Below, piece by piece: positions 13,901 to 26,316 of a stretch of 64,000 nucleotides of DNA. Source of the stretch: Atrichornis clamosus (taxonomy: Eukaryota > Chordata > Aves > Passeriformes > Menuridae). The first letter of the stretch is position 1; every line of letters begins with the position of its first letter. The stretch covers positions 62,001 to 126,000 of the forward strand of contig WBMZ01011576.1 in NCBI GenBank assembly GCA_013400975.1, in the 5' to 3' direction. The notes below the pieces were generated by a model that made no database searches, was not told the origin of the DNA, and saw only the letters and a list, made by a program, of their open reading frames with translations. Position numbers and translations under genes: made by a program.

Positions 13901-16900
13901 CCTGTTAGATGATCAACACTAATTGTATTATTAAATCCATTTTGGGGGAGGGATATGAAGGAAAAAAAAAAGTAATAATATGAGATGATTACAAGTGTTA
14001 CAGTGGATAAAATGATTAATTTTTTTTGTTGGAGTTTATAAATTAAAATAAAGCCAGGCAGATGTAATATTGCAAAACATAAGAGTAGTTAGATTTTGGT
14101 AACTGATTATAAATTAAAAGAAATCCATTCACACATCTTCATCGCATGAAACATCTTGGGGTATTTGATTTGGGGGGTTTTTGTTTGTTTTTGTCATGAA
14201 CATTCATAACAGAAAAACTGAAGATATATATGGCTATGGTACAGATTTAATATAGTGTAATATCTGCAGAGATTAACTGTGATAAAAAATGAAACAGATG
14301 AGGCTTAGACTCCTATAAGAGTTGAAAGCAAATTCCTCATTTTTGAGACATTAGGTGCTGTATTGTTGTTATTGCTTTCTTGTCTTCAACTGATCTTAGG
14401 AAAAATAAAAAACAGTTTGAAAGCAGAAGCTTGGTAATGGTTGTATGATTAATGACAATGAACTGCAGACCAGTTTTTAAAATAGTCATGAAACCATCTA
14501 TACTTTTGATTTAGTTAAAAAAAAATAGATTTTGTTTCTTTTTAACAAGTGTGAAGTAATCTATATTTTAGAGTCTGACAAATTTATTTCCTTCTGAAAA
14601 GTCCAAGAGTGACACTTTGAAAACATAACTTACTCTTTAGTGTGAGTTCAACATGGGCTCCATCAGAGCCAACCCTCCTTTTATTGCTTCAGCACTATGA
14701 TCATCTGTGAGCCTGGAGAAACAGGTAGTTTAATGCTACATTAAGTGATAATTAGCTCCATTTTACAGTTGAAAAAGAAATGATACAAAGTGCTTGAAGG
14801 AGCCTGGGTGCTGAATGCTGGGTCCTGCGTTAGTAATCATGACTTCAATGGGAAGGAGGCAAGAGAAGAGTTTCCTCTTACTCTCAGGTCTGGTTCCAGA
14901 GATCTCATGTAAAGGAAAAGGTGGAGTAATATGGTTTTGAACACAGAGGAGAACTGGAATATTTTGTCAGCAGCTTTTTATTAGGAGGGATCAAGAAGAG
15001 TATGAAATTTCACCCTCTGTTTCTAGAAAGTCAGGCGGCTCAGAAGAAGGTTTCAGGAAAAACATGCTGGAAGAAAAGCTGTTGGACCTGCTTGCTGAAA
15101 ACATAGCTCCTTTCCTTCTGTCTTTAATTTGGCACTGGACTGTATGTGGGCTTGAGGTGAGTGTGCCAGTGTTCATGAATTTTTTTTGAGAAAAGAACAG
15201 GCTAAGCCTTCTGTTAAAATAGGATGCTGTGACTCAGAAATACTGTTCCAGCATTATACCATAACCTGTGAAATGGAAGAGTCGGGCCCCTTCTTTAACT
15301 GTTGAGTTTACTGTGCTTCCATGTCTTTAGAAATGTTATTAAGTCCACAGAGCCATGTTTATGTGCAGTGCTTAATTTTCGTTTTCTTTCTTTCCTGTTG
15401 CCTTTCTTTCACATGACAGAGGTTCAACAGGAATGACAGAGAGAGACTCCTCGCTGCCTCAGATTTCACTAGTATTCAGAAATACTCTGAGATTGAATGT
15501 TAGAAAAAAATCAGGAATGATATGCCAACTTAATGAAAAAACTAGTACAGACGTGAAAACAAATGGTTAATTTTGTAACATGAGATATTTAGGCTGTAAA
15601 TTTCAACTTTTCTAGCCTTCAGACCAGTGAGATTCTGAAACAGCCTATTGATGGAAGTAGTGGGAGACATAATCTGATTCTAAGATGGAGTGTGGACATT
15701 CTTTTGGAAGGAATGACATCACATGGTTTCCTGAGATGGCAGGTGACTGGACACAGTGATCCCAAAGTACCCTTCCACTCCTACCTTCTTAATTAGGAAA
15801 ATATATTTTGTTATGTTCTCTGGTTTCTCAGAAACATTTCACCTGTAATTTGATGGTGGTATTTTTTTATTGCTTAAGAGAGGTTGGACATAGAAAAGAA
15901 AAATTTTTGTTGAGATTGCACAAGTCTGGTAATTGATATGTGAACTGGAGATGATGAAATAGCTGTGTGTAGGGTGGAGAAACAAGGAGGACACTGTTCA
16001 AATTGAAATGGCTGGAAGGGATGTATAAACAATTATGGCAGTTTGTATATCTGTTTTAACATGGATGTCAAGACTGATAAAGGATAGAGTAAGTGTTGTT
16101 TCATTGGATAGCGTAAATTTAGAAGGCAAGCAAAGACTTATCCTCAGTTTGTTTACTTTTAGATGAATGTTGCATTTGTTTTAGAATCTGTAAGTTCTGC
16201 ATCATTGATGCTAAAAATACATTTGACTTTATTCTGACTTCACCATTTTTTCATCAAAACACTTTTTTACAGTTTGTGGGAGGAAAAATCATATTGTAGT
16301 CAGTAAACAGAGTACTTGGAAATACTGCTTTACATTGGTACTACAGTTAAATGAGTTCAAATCATAAATTTTTAAACTTTTTTTTTAATTTTTATTTTTA
16401 TAGTATGCCATCACTGGTTCAAATCCAGAAGACAAATTTATGATCCTTAATAGTAACTGGTCTTATAATGCATTTTAAACCAGTTTTGCCTTTGTGTTGC
16501 ACAAAAACTAGATGCTGAAAGACTTTTCTGCTACAGATAATAACAGTAGTATTATGTAGTTTCTAAGTTCAAGGGATTCCTTGGAAGGCTGTGTTTATCC
16601 TGGCTTTGTTAATGTTAAAAGTTCTGCTTTCATGTCTCTAATGACTCAGCACCTTCCTGGAGGTGAAACAAGAAGCCTGTCATTCATAATCAAGGTGCAA
16701 AAACGAAGTTTGGAATCATATTATAAGAAGGTGCTTTGCAATGGATCATTAACTTACTTTACGGCATGAAACCCCTGGAGGAGGGTCTTTAAGATTACAG
16801 ATTATAAGTAATGACATAATTGCATGATTATGTAGAAATATGATCAAGGTTTTAAAATGTGGTTTCTCTGCATGCTTCAGGTGCTGGATGCCCAGTGACC

Positions 16901-18264
16901 AATGCCCACAGTCTGATTTTCAGCAGTGATTATTGTGAGGAACTGTTTCTTTCAAAGGCTCAGGAAAGAAGTTGTGATGTTAGGACATGAGTTCACCTTA
17001 CACCAAGTTTCTCAGTCAGGCTTCAGGAACACAACAAAGCAGACACCTGCCAGACTGCTTGGCAAAAGTATTTTGCTGCATAAATGAAGTGCCACTGGAC
17101 TTGTAGGCAGTTAACGTCTCTGAAAACCATGACGTGAGTTACAAAAACCAAGTAATGGAAAATTAGAGGCTACTTCTAAAATTTGGGCACTGGTATGAAT
17201 TGCTTATGTACTTTTTTTTAATTATTATATATCATTACTTTAAGCTTAGCTAGAAAAGAAAATGGATTTCTCTGTTGCTGATCATAGTTAATTTATCAAA
17301 AAAGTAGAGCTCTGAAAGGAATTGCTTTATAAAACATTGTGGGTTTTCAATCCATTTTTCTTCCTTTAACAAATTGATCTGTCATTCTTGAAAGATCAGC
17401 AAAATCCCAAAAAGATGTGGTAGTTTTTGTACAGCTTTGAACATCATGAAATTGATTCTTTTATATGTGTGAGTGTGCACATTTATATGGGGCTTAATAA
17501 CCTTCATTCATCTACTTACCACTCTTGGTTAAACTTAAAATAACAACCTAGAAATTTTCCAGTATATATTCTCCAGTGTTTAGTTCGCTGTGTGTTGTTG
17601 GTTTGTTTGCTAGTTGGTTGGCAATGTTAAATTACACAAGTATTTGACTCATAGTCACTGTAGCTATGCTTCTTTAAGCTGTTTCTCTTCACCTATCAGA
17701 CTGAGTAGAGTTATAATGGGAAGTATTATTACTTGAAATGGATACCTGCAGTGAGAATCCAAATGTTGAAAGAAGTGCTAAGGATGACTCAGAAGATAGT
17801 TCTTTCTCACTGTATTATGCCGAAACCATTGTCCCTTGTGGGAAAAAAAGAATTTTGCAATTGGATTTGTTGCTTTTCAAATGAACTAAAACCCCTGAAG
17901 TCCTGTCAGCTGTAGCCTTGACACAATTTTCAAGAGGAGAGGTGTTAACCTCAGTGTCCTGAGCAAATTCCAGTTTGAATAATTACGCCTCACATCCCTG
18001 TCACTCCCCCTGTAGCTTCAGTTGGATTAGCTATTAATTTCCTGTCCCAAATCTTTGTGTAGCATTTCCATGTGCTCTATAACAGTTTCCACATTTCACC
18101 CTAGAGCAAACTGTAATCATCTTTCTTTGTCTGTCCCCACATACAGACACAGAATAATTGTGAAACTCTTTGCAGGTTCACAGAGAAGCTAGCCAAAGGC
18201 CAACTGCATTAACTAAATTAAGATAAAATTCTAGATCCAGCACAATCTGAATTTAAAGCAGGAC
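10926..18264. other. Intron, no gene seen
   Basis: Mostly unique AT-rich sequence. A polypyrimidine stretch lies at 12797-12858. Fragments near 14756-14850 (TCCATTTTACAGTTGAAAAA) and 16880-16930 (CTGATTTTCAGCAGTG) hint at very old repeats but are too eroded to call. Confidence 0.6.
12797..12858 (+). repeat. Polypyrimidine stretch
   Basis: CCTCTTTCCTTTCCCTTCTC and CTTGCCTCTTCTCTTTCCC with few purines. Low complexity; no convincing acceptor AG with a following exon. Confidence 0.7.
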
Positions 18265-19460
18265 AAGAAATGGTTTTAGTGGCATGTGTAATCTGCTCCT
18301 GTCAGTGGAGACAGTACAGATATCTATTCTCATCACTTTAGACATATCTGAATCATTTAACACAGTTGATCATGAGATAGTACTTTCTTGCTTGAGAGAG
18401 GTAGCAGGATCCAAAATAATACACTAAAATGGTTGGCATTATTCCCAGACAAACACATCCAACAAGCAGTCAGGGCAGACCGCCTTTCTGTTCTTCATTC
18501 CGGTGTCTTTCAAGAATCAGTTTTATTGCTAACTCTTTTTGGCATCTGTATTCAGCTACTGTGTGAACAGGTCAGATGGTATGCTTGAGAAATATGCAGA
18601 TCACATACATTTCCTTTTGTCCTTTGAGGCCTGTAACCATTCCAGTTTCACTGATTACAAAAAAAACCAGCACAGAAATAAAGAATAGTTGTTTGAACCT
18701 AAATGAGGCAGAGATGGTACTAGCAAGAAGGAAGCGACAGGTCAGTGAGATTCCAGACCCAGTGTAAGAGCTTCTGCTGAAAGTTATGTGTTGTCTTTTC
18801 ATCAATGCATTGCACAATTTAGGAGTACTTCTGTATTCTGTGTTGACACTAAAGCTGCCACAGAGTGGCATCTGGTAAATAAAACTGTTCATCTTCCCTC
18901 TTTGGGTAAGAGAGTCAACCTCATCCTGCTGGATGTTGAACTGTCTGCAGTTAATCTTGCATTTCTGCTTCTCCCTTGGATGATAGGAGCACGGTAATAT
19001 CTGAGCATAAGGCTCTTACTGGGTAGGGAAAGTTACTGAGTACAAAAGGTTGCAGCAGCTCAGACTACCAGGAACACATCAGACTGCCTTACACTGGCTT
19101 TTCAGAGAATTAGGCTTAAATGCAGTCTCCAGTCTTATCTTCAAGACTCTCTGGCCTGGGCCCAGATATCTAAAAGGCTATCTCAAGTCTCAGTGCTTGA
19201 TAGTTTCACTGCTGGAAGTTCTTCAGTAGATTTCTTCACAGAATATATAAGGCTTATCTGTAGGAGAGAGCATACAGCAGTACAGTTTGCATCAAAGTCT
19301 CTGAGTTAATTCCCAAGGAATCTGATGACTATCGAAATATTGCTTTATTTCTTTGTGTGATGCAAATTTCTTGGACTTGCTTCTATCTTGATAGTTGCAC
19401 AGAAACAGCCATAAGCAGAACAAAAAGGCACTTTGAAGCTTAGGTGTTCAGTTACTCTTT
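18265..19460 (+). mobile_element. Ancient L3/L2-like (CR1-superfamily) LINE, degraded reverse transcriptase
   Basis: Conceptual translation across frameshifts recovers ordered LINE reverse-transcriptase motifs. Near 18325-18395 it reads LDISESFNTVDHEIVLSCLR (family: LDLSAAFDTVDHEILLSRLR). At 18418-18590 it reads LKWLALFPD, then FQESVLLLTLFGI in place of GVPQGSVLSPLLFGI, then VRWYA. At 18591-18606 KYAD replaces the YADD box with its last Asp changed. About 18705-18830 carries EMVLARRKRQ and NLGVLLYSVLTLK (family: TEVLLVGRK and NLGVLLDSSLSLE). At 19088-19190 it reads TALHWLFRELG and FKTLWPGPRYLKGYL (family: LHWLPV and FKALHGLGPEYLKDRL). The core at 18320-19190 is well supported. The tail to about 19460 is weak. 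The copy carries stops and frameshifts and is long dead. The YADD type fits L3/L2-like LINEs better than bird CR1, which has FADD. Confidence 0.8.
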
Positions 19461-22400
19461 CCTCTCCTCCTTGAGAAAGGATGAGGAATATATATTAAAT
19501 TTATATGCTCCTGTGTTTGTAAATATCCCTGGCTATAAAAACTAGTAGAGCTCAAAGGACTACAGTGAAAATAGGCCAAATTATAACAAATGACTATATA
19601 TATGGGAAATCATTAGTACAAGAACTAGCTCTATCATAAGCTTTTCTTCTAAAGAAGCTGCTAGACTAGTTTTTATTCTAAGTCACACAGATTATAGTGC
19701 AATATCTACACCAAAGTTAAATACTAAAATAATGAAATAAATGTTATTACATGTCTTTTTTTTAGCATTATTCCTTACTGTTAGCCAGTAGCCAGAGATG
19801 CTGTCTACTGAACAGTAGAAAACCCGAAGTATTTATGTATACTGCTGGATATTGATCTTGTTTTAAAAATTCTTCATAATTTTTTGTTTGTTTGTTTTAC
19901 AAAAACCTGTTCATTACTTTCTCACTGATGCTAGTAGTACTTCTCTTGGAGAAACTGAAATTACAGAAGGCAGTAAAGTGTTTTATGTACATGTGCCCCT
20001 GCCTGTAACTTCATAATACTTGGCTTATTTCTGGCCCTCATGCCTCTCACAATTGGTTTGCAATGTTTCTTGAGTCAAAAATGTGAAGGGAGAGAAAGGC
20101 AGCTAGTTATTTTTCACAGTTTAATTGTATTAAGTTCTTGGATACAGCAGCAGTAAGTACTAGCTTGCAATGTGTTCACTAGTAAGAACTATTAGGTGAT
20201 TAATGAAGTTGATGGATACATTTTCCACTGACACATTTGTATTCCTGCAGATAGACAAGTCCTTCCTAAGTGAACCAGAAAGAATAAAATACACAAACCT
20301 AAATCTTTGTGCAGCGTCTGGATACCTTTCCCATGACTGTTTTAACTGGTGTTGTTTCATTTCAGAAGTTGGAAGAACTTTGCGCATTTCCTACGTCCTA
20401 GGCTTTGGTATTAAGAATAAACTCAGAACAAGTTCATAAGAAAGCTGTATCAAAAAAGCTTAGAAGTCTCTGATGTGGTGTCTAAGCTGTTAATTGCTTG
20501 CCACGTCTTCTTGAAGCACATTCCTGGGTGACATTTTTTTTTAATTAGTAGAAGTTATTAGATGTAGCAGGATTTTTTTTCTCAGTTCTATAAGGAATAT
20601 ATGTAACAAAAAGAAGAAGGTGCAATATAAAATATAAAATTTAGCTTTCTAAAACAGAAGTGTATTCAGTTGTCAAGGGGTACTTTGCAGCTAAATGGGT
20701 TTGATGTCTCTTTAGTATGAAAAATTTTGCATTACTCCATTCACTTCAATAAAATTACTCTTGGCTTTCATTAACAAAAATTAACAGAAGCATCACACCT
20801 TTTTATCCTTCTTGAGTTTCCACTAGGATTTTAAACCACAGTATAGTCTATTCATTGATTATTTTGCTGTTTTCTGACTTCTTATGTTACTACAACTCTT
20901 TAAAAGCCCCTGACTTTGTAGTGGAGAGTTGTTCTGGTTTTGCCTTGAAGACGACACTGTGCAAATCAGCTGCTGGACTGAATCAGCTGGTCTTTCAAGT
21001 TAAAAAGACACGTATCCATTATTTTCAGACTGTTTTTCCTGAAGGTGTAAGATTACCTCAGGGCTCTGGCATGTGCAGTTGAGGAGTCTGAGAAGGAGCA
21101 ATGTACAGGCCGTAGCAGGTATAGCAGGAAACCCATACTTGAGCTTCTTGTGGCTAGGATTGTTGTTCTCCTCTGCCTCGGCCATTGTGCTAGCCATGTT
21201 TCAGAACAGCCACTCAGGCTTTCATGGTGACACAACTGGGGCTGCCGCACACCTTCTGTGTACCTTAGTGCAATTCAAACCTTGTTCCTTTTTCAGACTT
21301 GCTGCATTATATTAATTATTGCACTAGCACAGTGGCAGGTGCTGTTCCTGGTGCCTTCTCATTACCACATGAACTTTCTGTAGTGATTTTGGCAGTTCAA
21401 GCAAGAGCCACATTCACAGTGTTGCTCTGCCATTTCTTGAGGACTTTTATTTCTTTGCTTAAAAAGATCTGACTGTTCAAATGGAAGAGGAGTTTAACAG
21501 ATCTGGAGCTAGATCTCTGCCTGATACAAGGGGATGTGCACAGGTATGACTTGAGAGTGTGCTGTACACGTGGAAGTCAGTTCAGACTGGTGGCACATCT
21601 AGCATTCTGGTAGGGTGTTGTCTGCACTGCTCCTACAGGTATTTCTGCTCACAGAAAAAAGGGGCATCTGTTGTTTTTGTGAAAGGCTCTGAAAAGCTAC
21701 GGCTATCATCCCAATTGAAGGGCCAATTGCCACTCTGGGTTTGCAAAGCAGTGCTTTGGGAGCAGGCTGACAAAGGCACCAGCCTTGCCTGCCTCCAGGC
21801 TGGGGCAGAGGGACCAGGAGCTATTTATAGCTGCTGCTGCACATCGGTCAGGTCACGCAGTCACGTAGGCATTTGCAAGGGCTCTGCAAAAGGCAAAGTG
21901 AAGGTTTATCAGCTCTGGATTTACATTTTATTTATCTGTGCTTTTTGCACCAAATTCCTTCCATTGGATTTTGTGGGTTTGAGGCAGACTATAAATAGAT
22001 GACCGTGTTTCTTCTAAATATATTCATCAGAGGAAATAGAAAAGTGAAGGGCCACCTGGAGTTAAGATTTTAATATTTCAGTTGTTACAAACCAACTCCA
22101 AAAACAATATTTTTTTTTCCCTGGCAGATTTGGTGTGAAAATGTTTAGTTGAGCAGATGGAGCCGCAGCTGGTAGTGTACATGTTTATCGGGATAGCTGG
22201 CATTTAGCTGCATCCAAAACTGATGTCAGGCTCGAAGATGCTAAAAAGTGGGAATGACTGGAAGTGGAGATAGTACTTCATCAGATCACCTAGAAGCAAA
22301 TCTCTTTAATTTTTAGGACTTTGGCCTTGTAAGAATAATTTTAATCCAGCATGAAGTTAAAGGTTTAAAACTAAAACTAAAATAAATATGTCAAAACAGG

Positions 22401-22707
22401 TAAACATTTGCTATTACTGTACTTTAATAAATAGCCTGAGGAGTGCAGAATATAACTCAGAATGTATTGATGTTTAAGGCCTAGTCAGCAAATAATATGC
22501 ATCTGCTGATGTTTAATTATCATGTATGCTTTACTGGCAGATTTCAGAATCCGTATAGTTCATATTTACCAATGTAGATTCTTGTTTCACACATGAGAAC
22601 ATTCAGCTGGAAGTTTGAGAGAGGAGAGGGCACATGCGTGATATCAAGGAACCAAGATAGAACAGATAATGTGCAGATAGTAATGATTTTGCAGTTGTGT
22701 CTAACGC

Positions 22708-22790
22708 ACACAATGAGGTTCGATGTCCCGTGGTGCCAGGCACTGTACAAACAGTGGGGGAGAGTCCCACTGCCAGGGAATCTTAAAGGA
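22708..22790 (+). repeat. Ancient SINE-like fragment (GTGCCAGGCACTGTACAAAC type)
   Basis: GGTGCCAGGCACTGTACAAA followed by AGAGTCCCACTGCCAGGGAA resembles a motif widespread in amniote genomes, roughly GTGCTAGGCGCTGTACAAAC ... ACAGTCCCTGCCCCAAAGAG. I recognise the pattern but cannot assign the family without a repeat library. Confidence 0.45.
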
Positions 22791-23924
22791 AAAAGATGGA
22801 TTTAGAGACTGAAATCTTCATTTCAGACAAAGATTTCAGATTAAAGCTCCTTAGAACAATCTTAATATGAACAAGTGAGAGAAGTATACTCTTTCAGTGG
22901 TCCTGGTCACGCACAAGTCTTATGACAACGTGGAATATTATTCTATTTAGGTTAGTATTATTGCATACATTTTTATCAGGGATTAATTTGAGTTCAGTGT
23001 TATTTCTATAATTAGATTTTTAAAAGCATAAACAGCTTAATAATTTTTTTTCTTCCCTGTATTATTGTTTTTCCCAGTACAGTTGTTTTTCCTGTGCAAG
23101 TTTTCCCCAAATGTTTTAGATGCATCTTGGATCTTGAAGAAAAATTGAATGTGTTTCTTTCTTCTCCATAATACACAACATTTGATAGCACTGGCAAGGC
23201 AGAGATCTGTTCCAGTGGCATTGCCATACAGATGGGGTAACGTACAGGGAAGTGAGATATATTCATGCACATTACTATCCTGTAGGCAGCAAAGAATTTT
23301 TGTCTCATTTTTGGCATGTGATATTCTGAAGCAGACTCCTTTTTTTGTTGTCATTGCACAGGTAGCAGAGAAAAGTATCTCTCTGGGCGTATAAAATGGC
23401 TGCATTATAAATGACAGTCTAAGGGGAACCAAACTGCTTTGCTAGATGACCAGTGATGCCTGTCACCTCTTTGCCGGTGGGTTGTGAATGTACAGTGTAC
23501 TGAAATGTAATGGTGCCTTCAATAACAAAATAACAGCATGTGGCATTGTGCAAACTCTGAGCAATTCCACTTACCTTAGGGCATCCTTGGAGTTTGCTAT
23601 AATGCAGAAAGCCCCCCCCTCAGCTGTCATCTCCTGGGGACCGTTCCAATTTTCATCATAATCCAGCCTGGGAAGCATGAAAAAGTGCCAGAAAGACATC
23701 CTAATCCTGCATTTCACTGAATTAGGCTTCCTGAAAATATAAGCTTGTACAGAATTCAAGTGCCATGTTTCTTCCTTGTAGGAAAGTTGCATAAGAAAAT
23801 TGTTATGCAGCAGCATTTAAAGATGTTTCAGTCATAGACTGTACTTGAAAAAAAAATTAGTCAAACATTCAAATTGTTGATTAAAGCACGGCAATGTCCA
23901 TTTTTTAAAGCACATATGCATTTA

Positions 23925-24090
23925 TTCACTCCAGTGCCCTCACCCAACGGCAGGGCAATGGCATAATTATGCAAACTTAATGATGGTGAAACAATAGCAC
24001 TTCATGAGATAAAGAGCCGTGATGTTTTATAAGGGAGTGGGTTTGTTACACATATTTGCCTCATGCTAATTCTACAGGACAGAAAATGCA
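23925..24090. promoter_or_regulatory. Candidate conserved non-coding element with octamer-like site
   Basis: GGCATAATTATGCAAACTTA holds a TAATTA core (23964-23969) overlapping ATTATGCAAA, an octamer/POU-like site (23967-23975), with ACAATAG, a SOX-like core, about 20 bp downstream. The combination of SOX, POU and homeodomain motifs within 40 bp is typical of neural enhancers. Motifs this short occur by chance, so this is a prediction only. Confidence 0.3.
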
Positions 24091-26272
24091 GTTTCTGTAA
24101 TATGGTGTGCATGTGGAACCCCTTACAAATGGGATTATCTCCTAGCTGTGTCCAGATTCTTTTGGGAACATATGAGTCAGTAAATTTATTCTCATCTCAC
24201 CTTTTAGTTTTTAAATGCTGTCTCAGGGCTTTGCTAATTGTGTTGGAACATACTGCCTCCAGAGCACTAAGCATTACCACAAGTATGCAAGCTTTGGTAA
24301 AAAAATATTTTTAGATTGGCATTTATGCAATTTCGTATATTACAGATAAACCTGATAACCTGAAAGGATACGCCACAGTTTTTATTATTTTTCAATTTGA
24401 GCTTTATGTTGATTTTTCAAGAACATGTAGTCATTTTAGCACCTAATTATGAAAATTATATTCCATGACATCTAATTATAATGAAAATTTAGGGGATATG
24501 TTCTTACTTTGTGTAATGAACTTTTATGAAAATGCTTTGTACACTAATGGCTGCACTCCTTTTAAAAAAGCTAATATAACTGTCCTTCCCCAGGGTATAG
24601 CATAGAAATATAAAGCTTATCTTCTGGAACTCCTTTTTCAATGGAGAAAATGACAACATACACACATTTTCACTAAAATTAATATATCATTTTACTAAAA
24701 TTTCACTATATTAAAACCACATTTGCTCTTAATTTCTAGTGAAACTAAATATTTAGTAAGCCAGTAGTTTTTAAGGGTGGGTGTGAAAAGAAAGGAATTG
24801 TCTGATCTCAGCTGCATTTCTTTCTTTTCATGGCATACATAAAACCAAAATTTAGGAGGTGGACTTTGTGCTAAATCCAGGTACAGTTTTCAGTAACAAC
24901 TGGTGGTGAATATTAAACTATAAGTAGATAAGAAAGTGTATATATATGTGATTTCCCACCACATCTTTCTTTGTGCAAGTTTTTGTATAGAGTATGCCAG
25001 CAGGATTTAGCTTTTTCAGAAAGGTATTGAAATCAGAAGTGTATTCCAAAATAGTTGATAACAGAGACAATAAAAATTATCTAAATTAGGAAAATGGTCA
25101 TATTTAAGCTGTGTTCTCTAAAAGGCGGAAATGTTGGATGAAGGTTCAGCTGCTATAAACAGAGAAAGAATAAAAGTCCTTGCATAACCTGTTTGTTAAA
25201 ATTAGAGGCTGAAAATTAAAATTTAATATAGCAATCCATAAAGAAATTAGTATGGATGTGTTCTGAGCAAGAAAGTGCTTTAAAATTGGAAGGGGTTTTG
25301 TAACCCTAGCAAAGACGCCAATTTATTTTAGTTTTCCAAATATATACTGATACATTTGGCTTACCATTGGCATGGGGAATTAATGATGCAACAGTGGGCT
25401 ATAGCTGGAAAAAAAACAGTGCAAGTCAGTGGATAAAGTAAACCAGTCTGCTACATAAGTCTTAATGCATATCTGAACATGTTGCAACTCAAACAGATAC
25501 TGCACATTTTTCTCCTGCTGCTTGACCCCTGAGACATGATTGTCTCCTTATCCCATTCTTTCTTCAAAGCCACCAGAGTTTGAATGTACTTCTTTTGAAA
25601 GCAGGAGATAGAGGCAAGTGCTGATTTCGAGTTGCTGTGTACTGCTGCCTTCACATTTTGACTCTCTCATAATGTCAAGGCTGTGTGTTTCCTTGTGTAT
25701 TGGGAAGCGAAACTCATGAATAGTTTTAGTAAATTTGATCTTACATATTACCATTTTGTATATTAGAGGGGTTTTTTCATTCTTCATCATTCTCTCTGTT
25801 TGCCAAATCAAACCAAATTGTTTATCTCCTTTTATATATTGTGGAGAAGAAAAAGGCATCAGTAACATAAAAACTGAAGTCTTTGCTAAGTTTATTTTCT
25901 TGTATGTGTCAGCACACTCAGTTGTAATGTAAAGTATATCTACATAAAATAAAAGGCTAATGATTGCTTTAGTAAGTTGGGACAAAATTGAAAGAAGCTT
26001 CTTCTTCACCCTGGTTAGCATAATTTGGGGTTTTTTTTGATAACCAAAGATTTTTTTATAATAGTAAACAGCCTTTTCACAACCTACCAATTGTGGCTTG
26101 ATGGATTCATTCATTTACAGATTCTGGAACCAGCTGCTCCTACGTGCTGCTGCTGCAATTGGAAAATCATCCTGGTATAATGAACTTAATAAATCTCATA
26201 CTTTCAGATTAATGTTTTTATTCTCTACCAGTCATGGTAGAACCTATAGCTAATTTTTTTTTCAAAAACTAA

Positions 26273-26274
<2 letters not shown>

Positions 26275-26314
<40 letters not shown>
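26275..26314. repeat. (TAA)n microsatellite
   Basis: About twelve uninterrupted TAA/AAT triplets are followed by a short A run. A candidate polymorphic marker; no coding role. Confidence 0.95.

Positions 26315-26316
<2 letters not shown>

Noticed and set aside
14750..14860. MIR-like CCATTTTACAG and ATGACTTCAATGGGAAG fragments
   Set aside because: Too short and eroded to assign; similarity could be chance.
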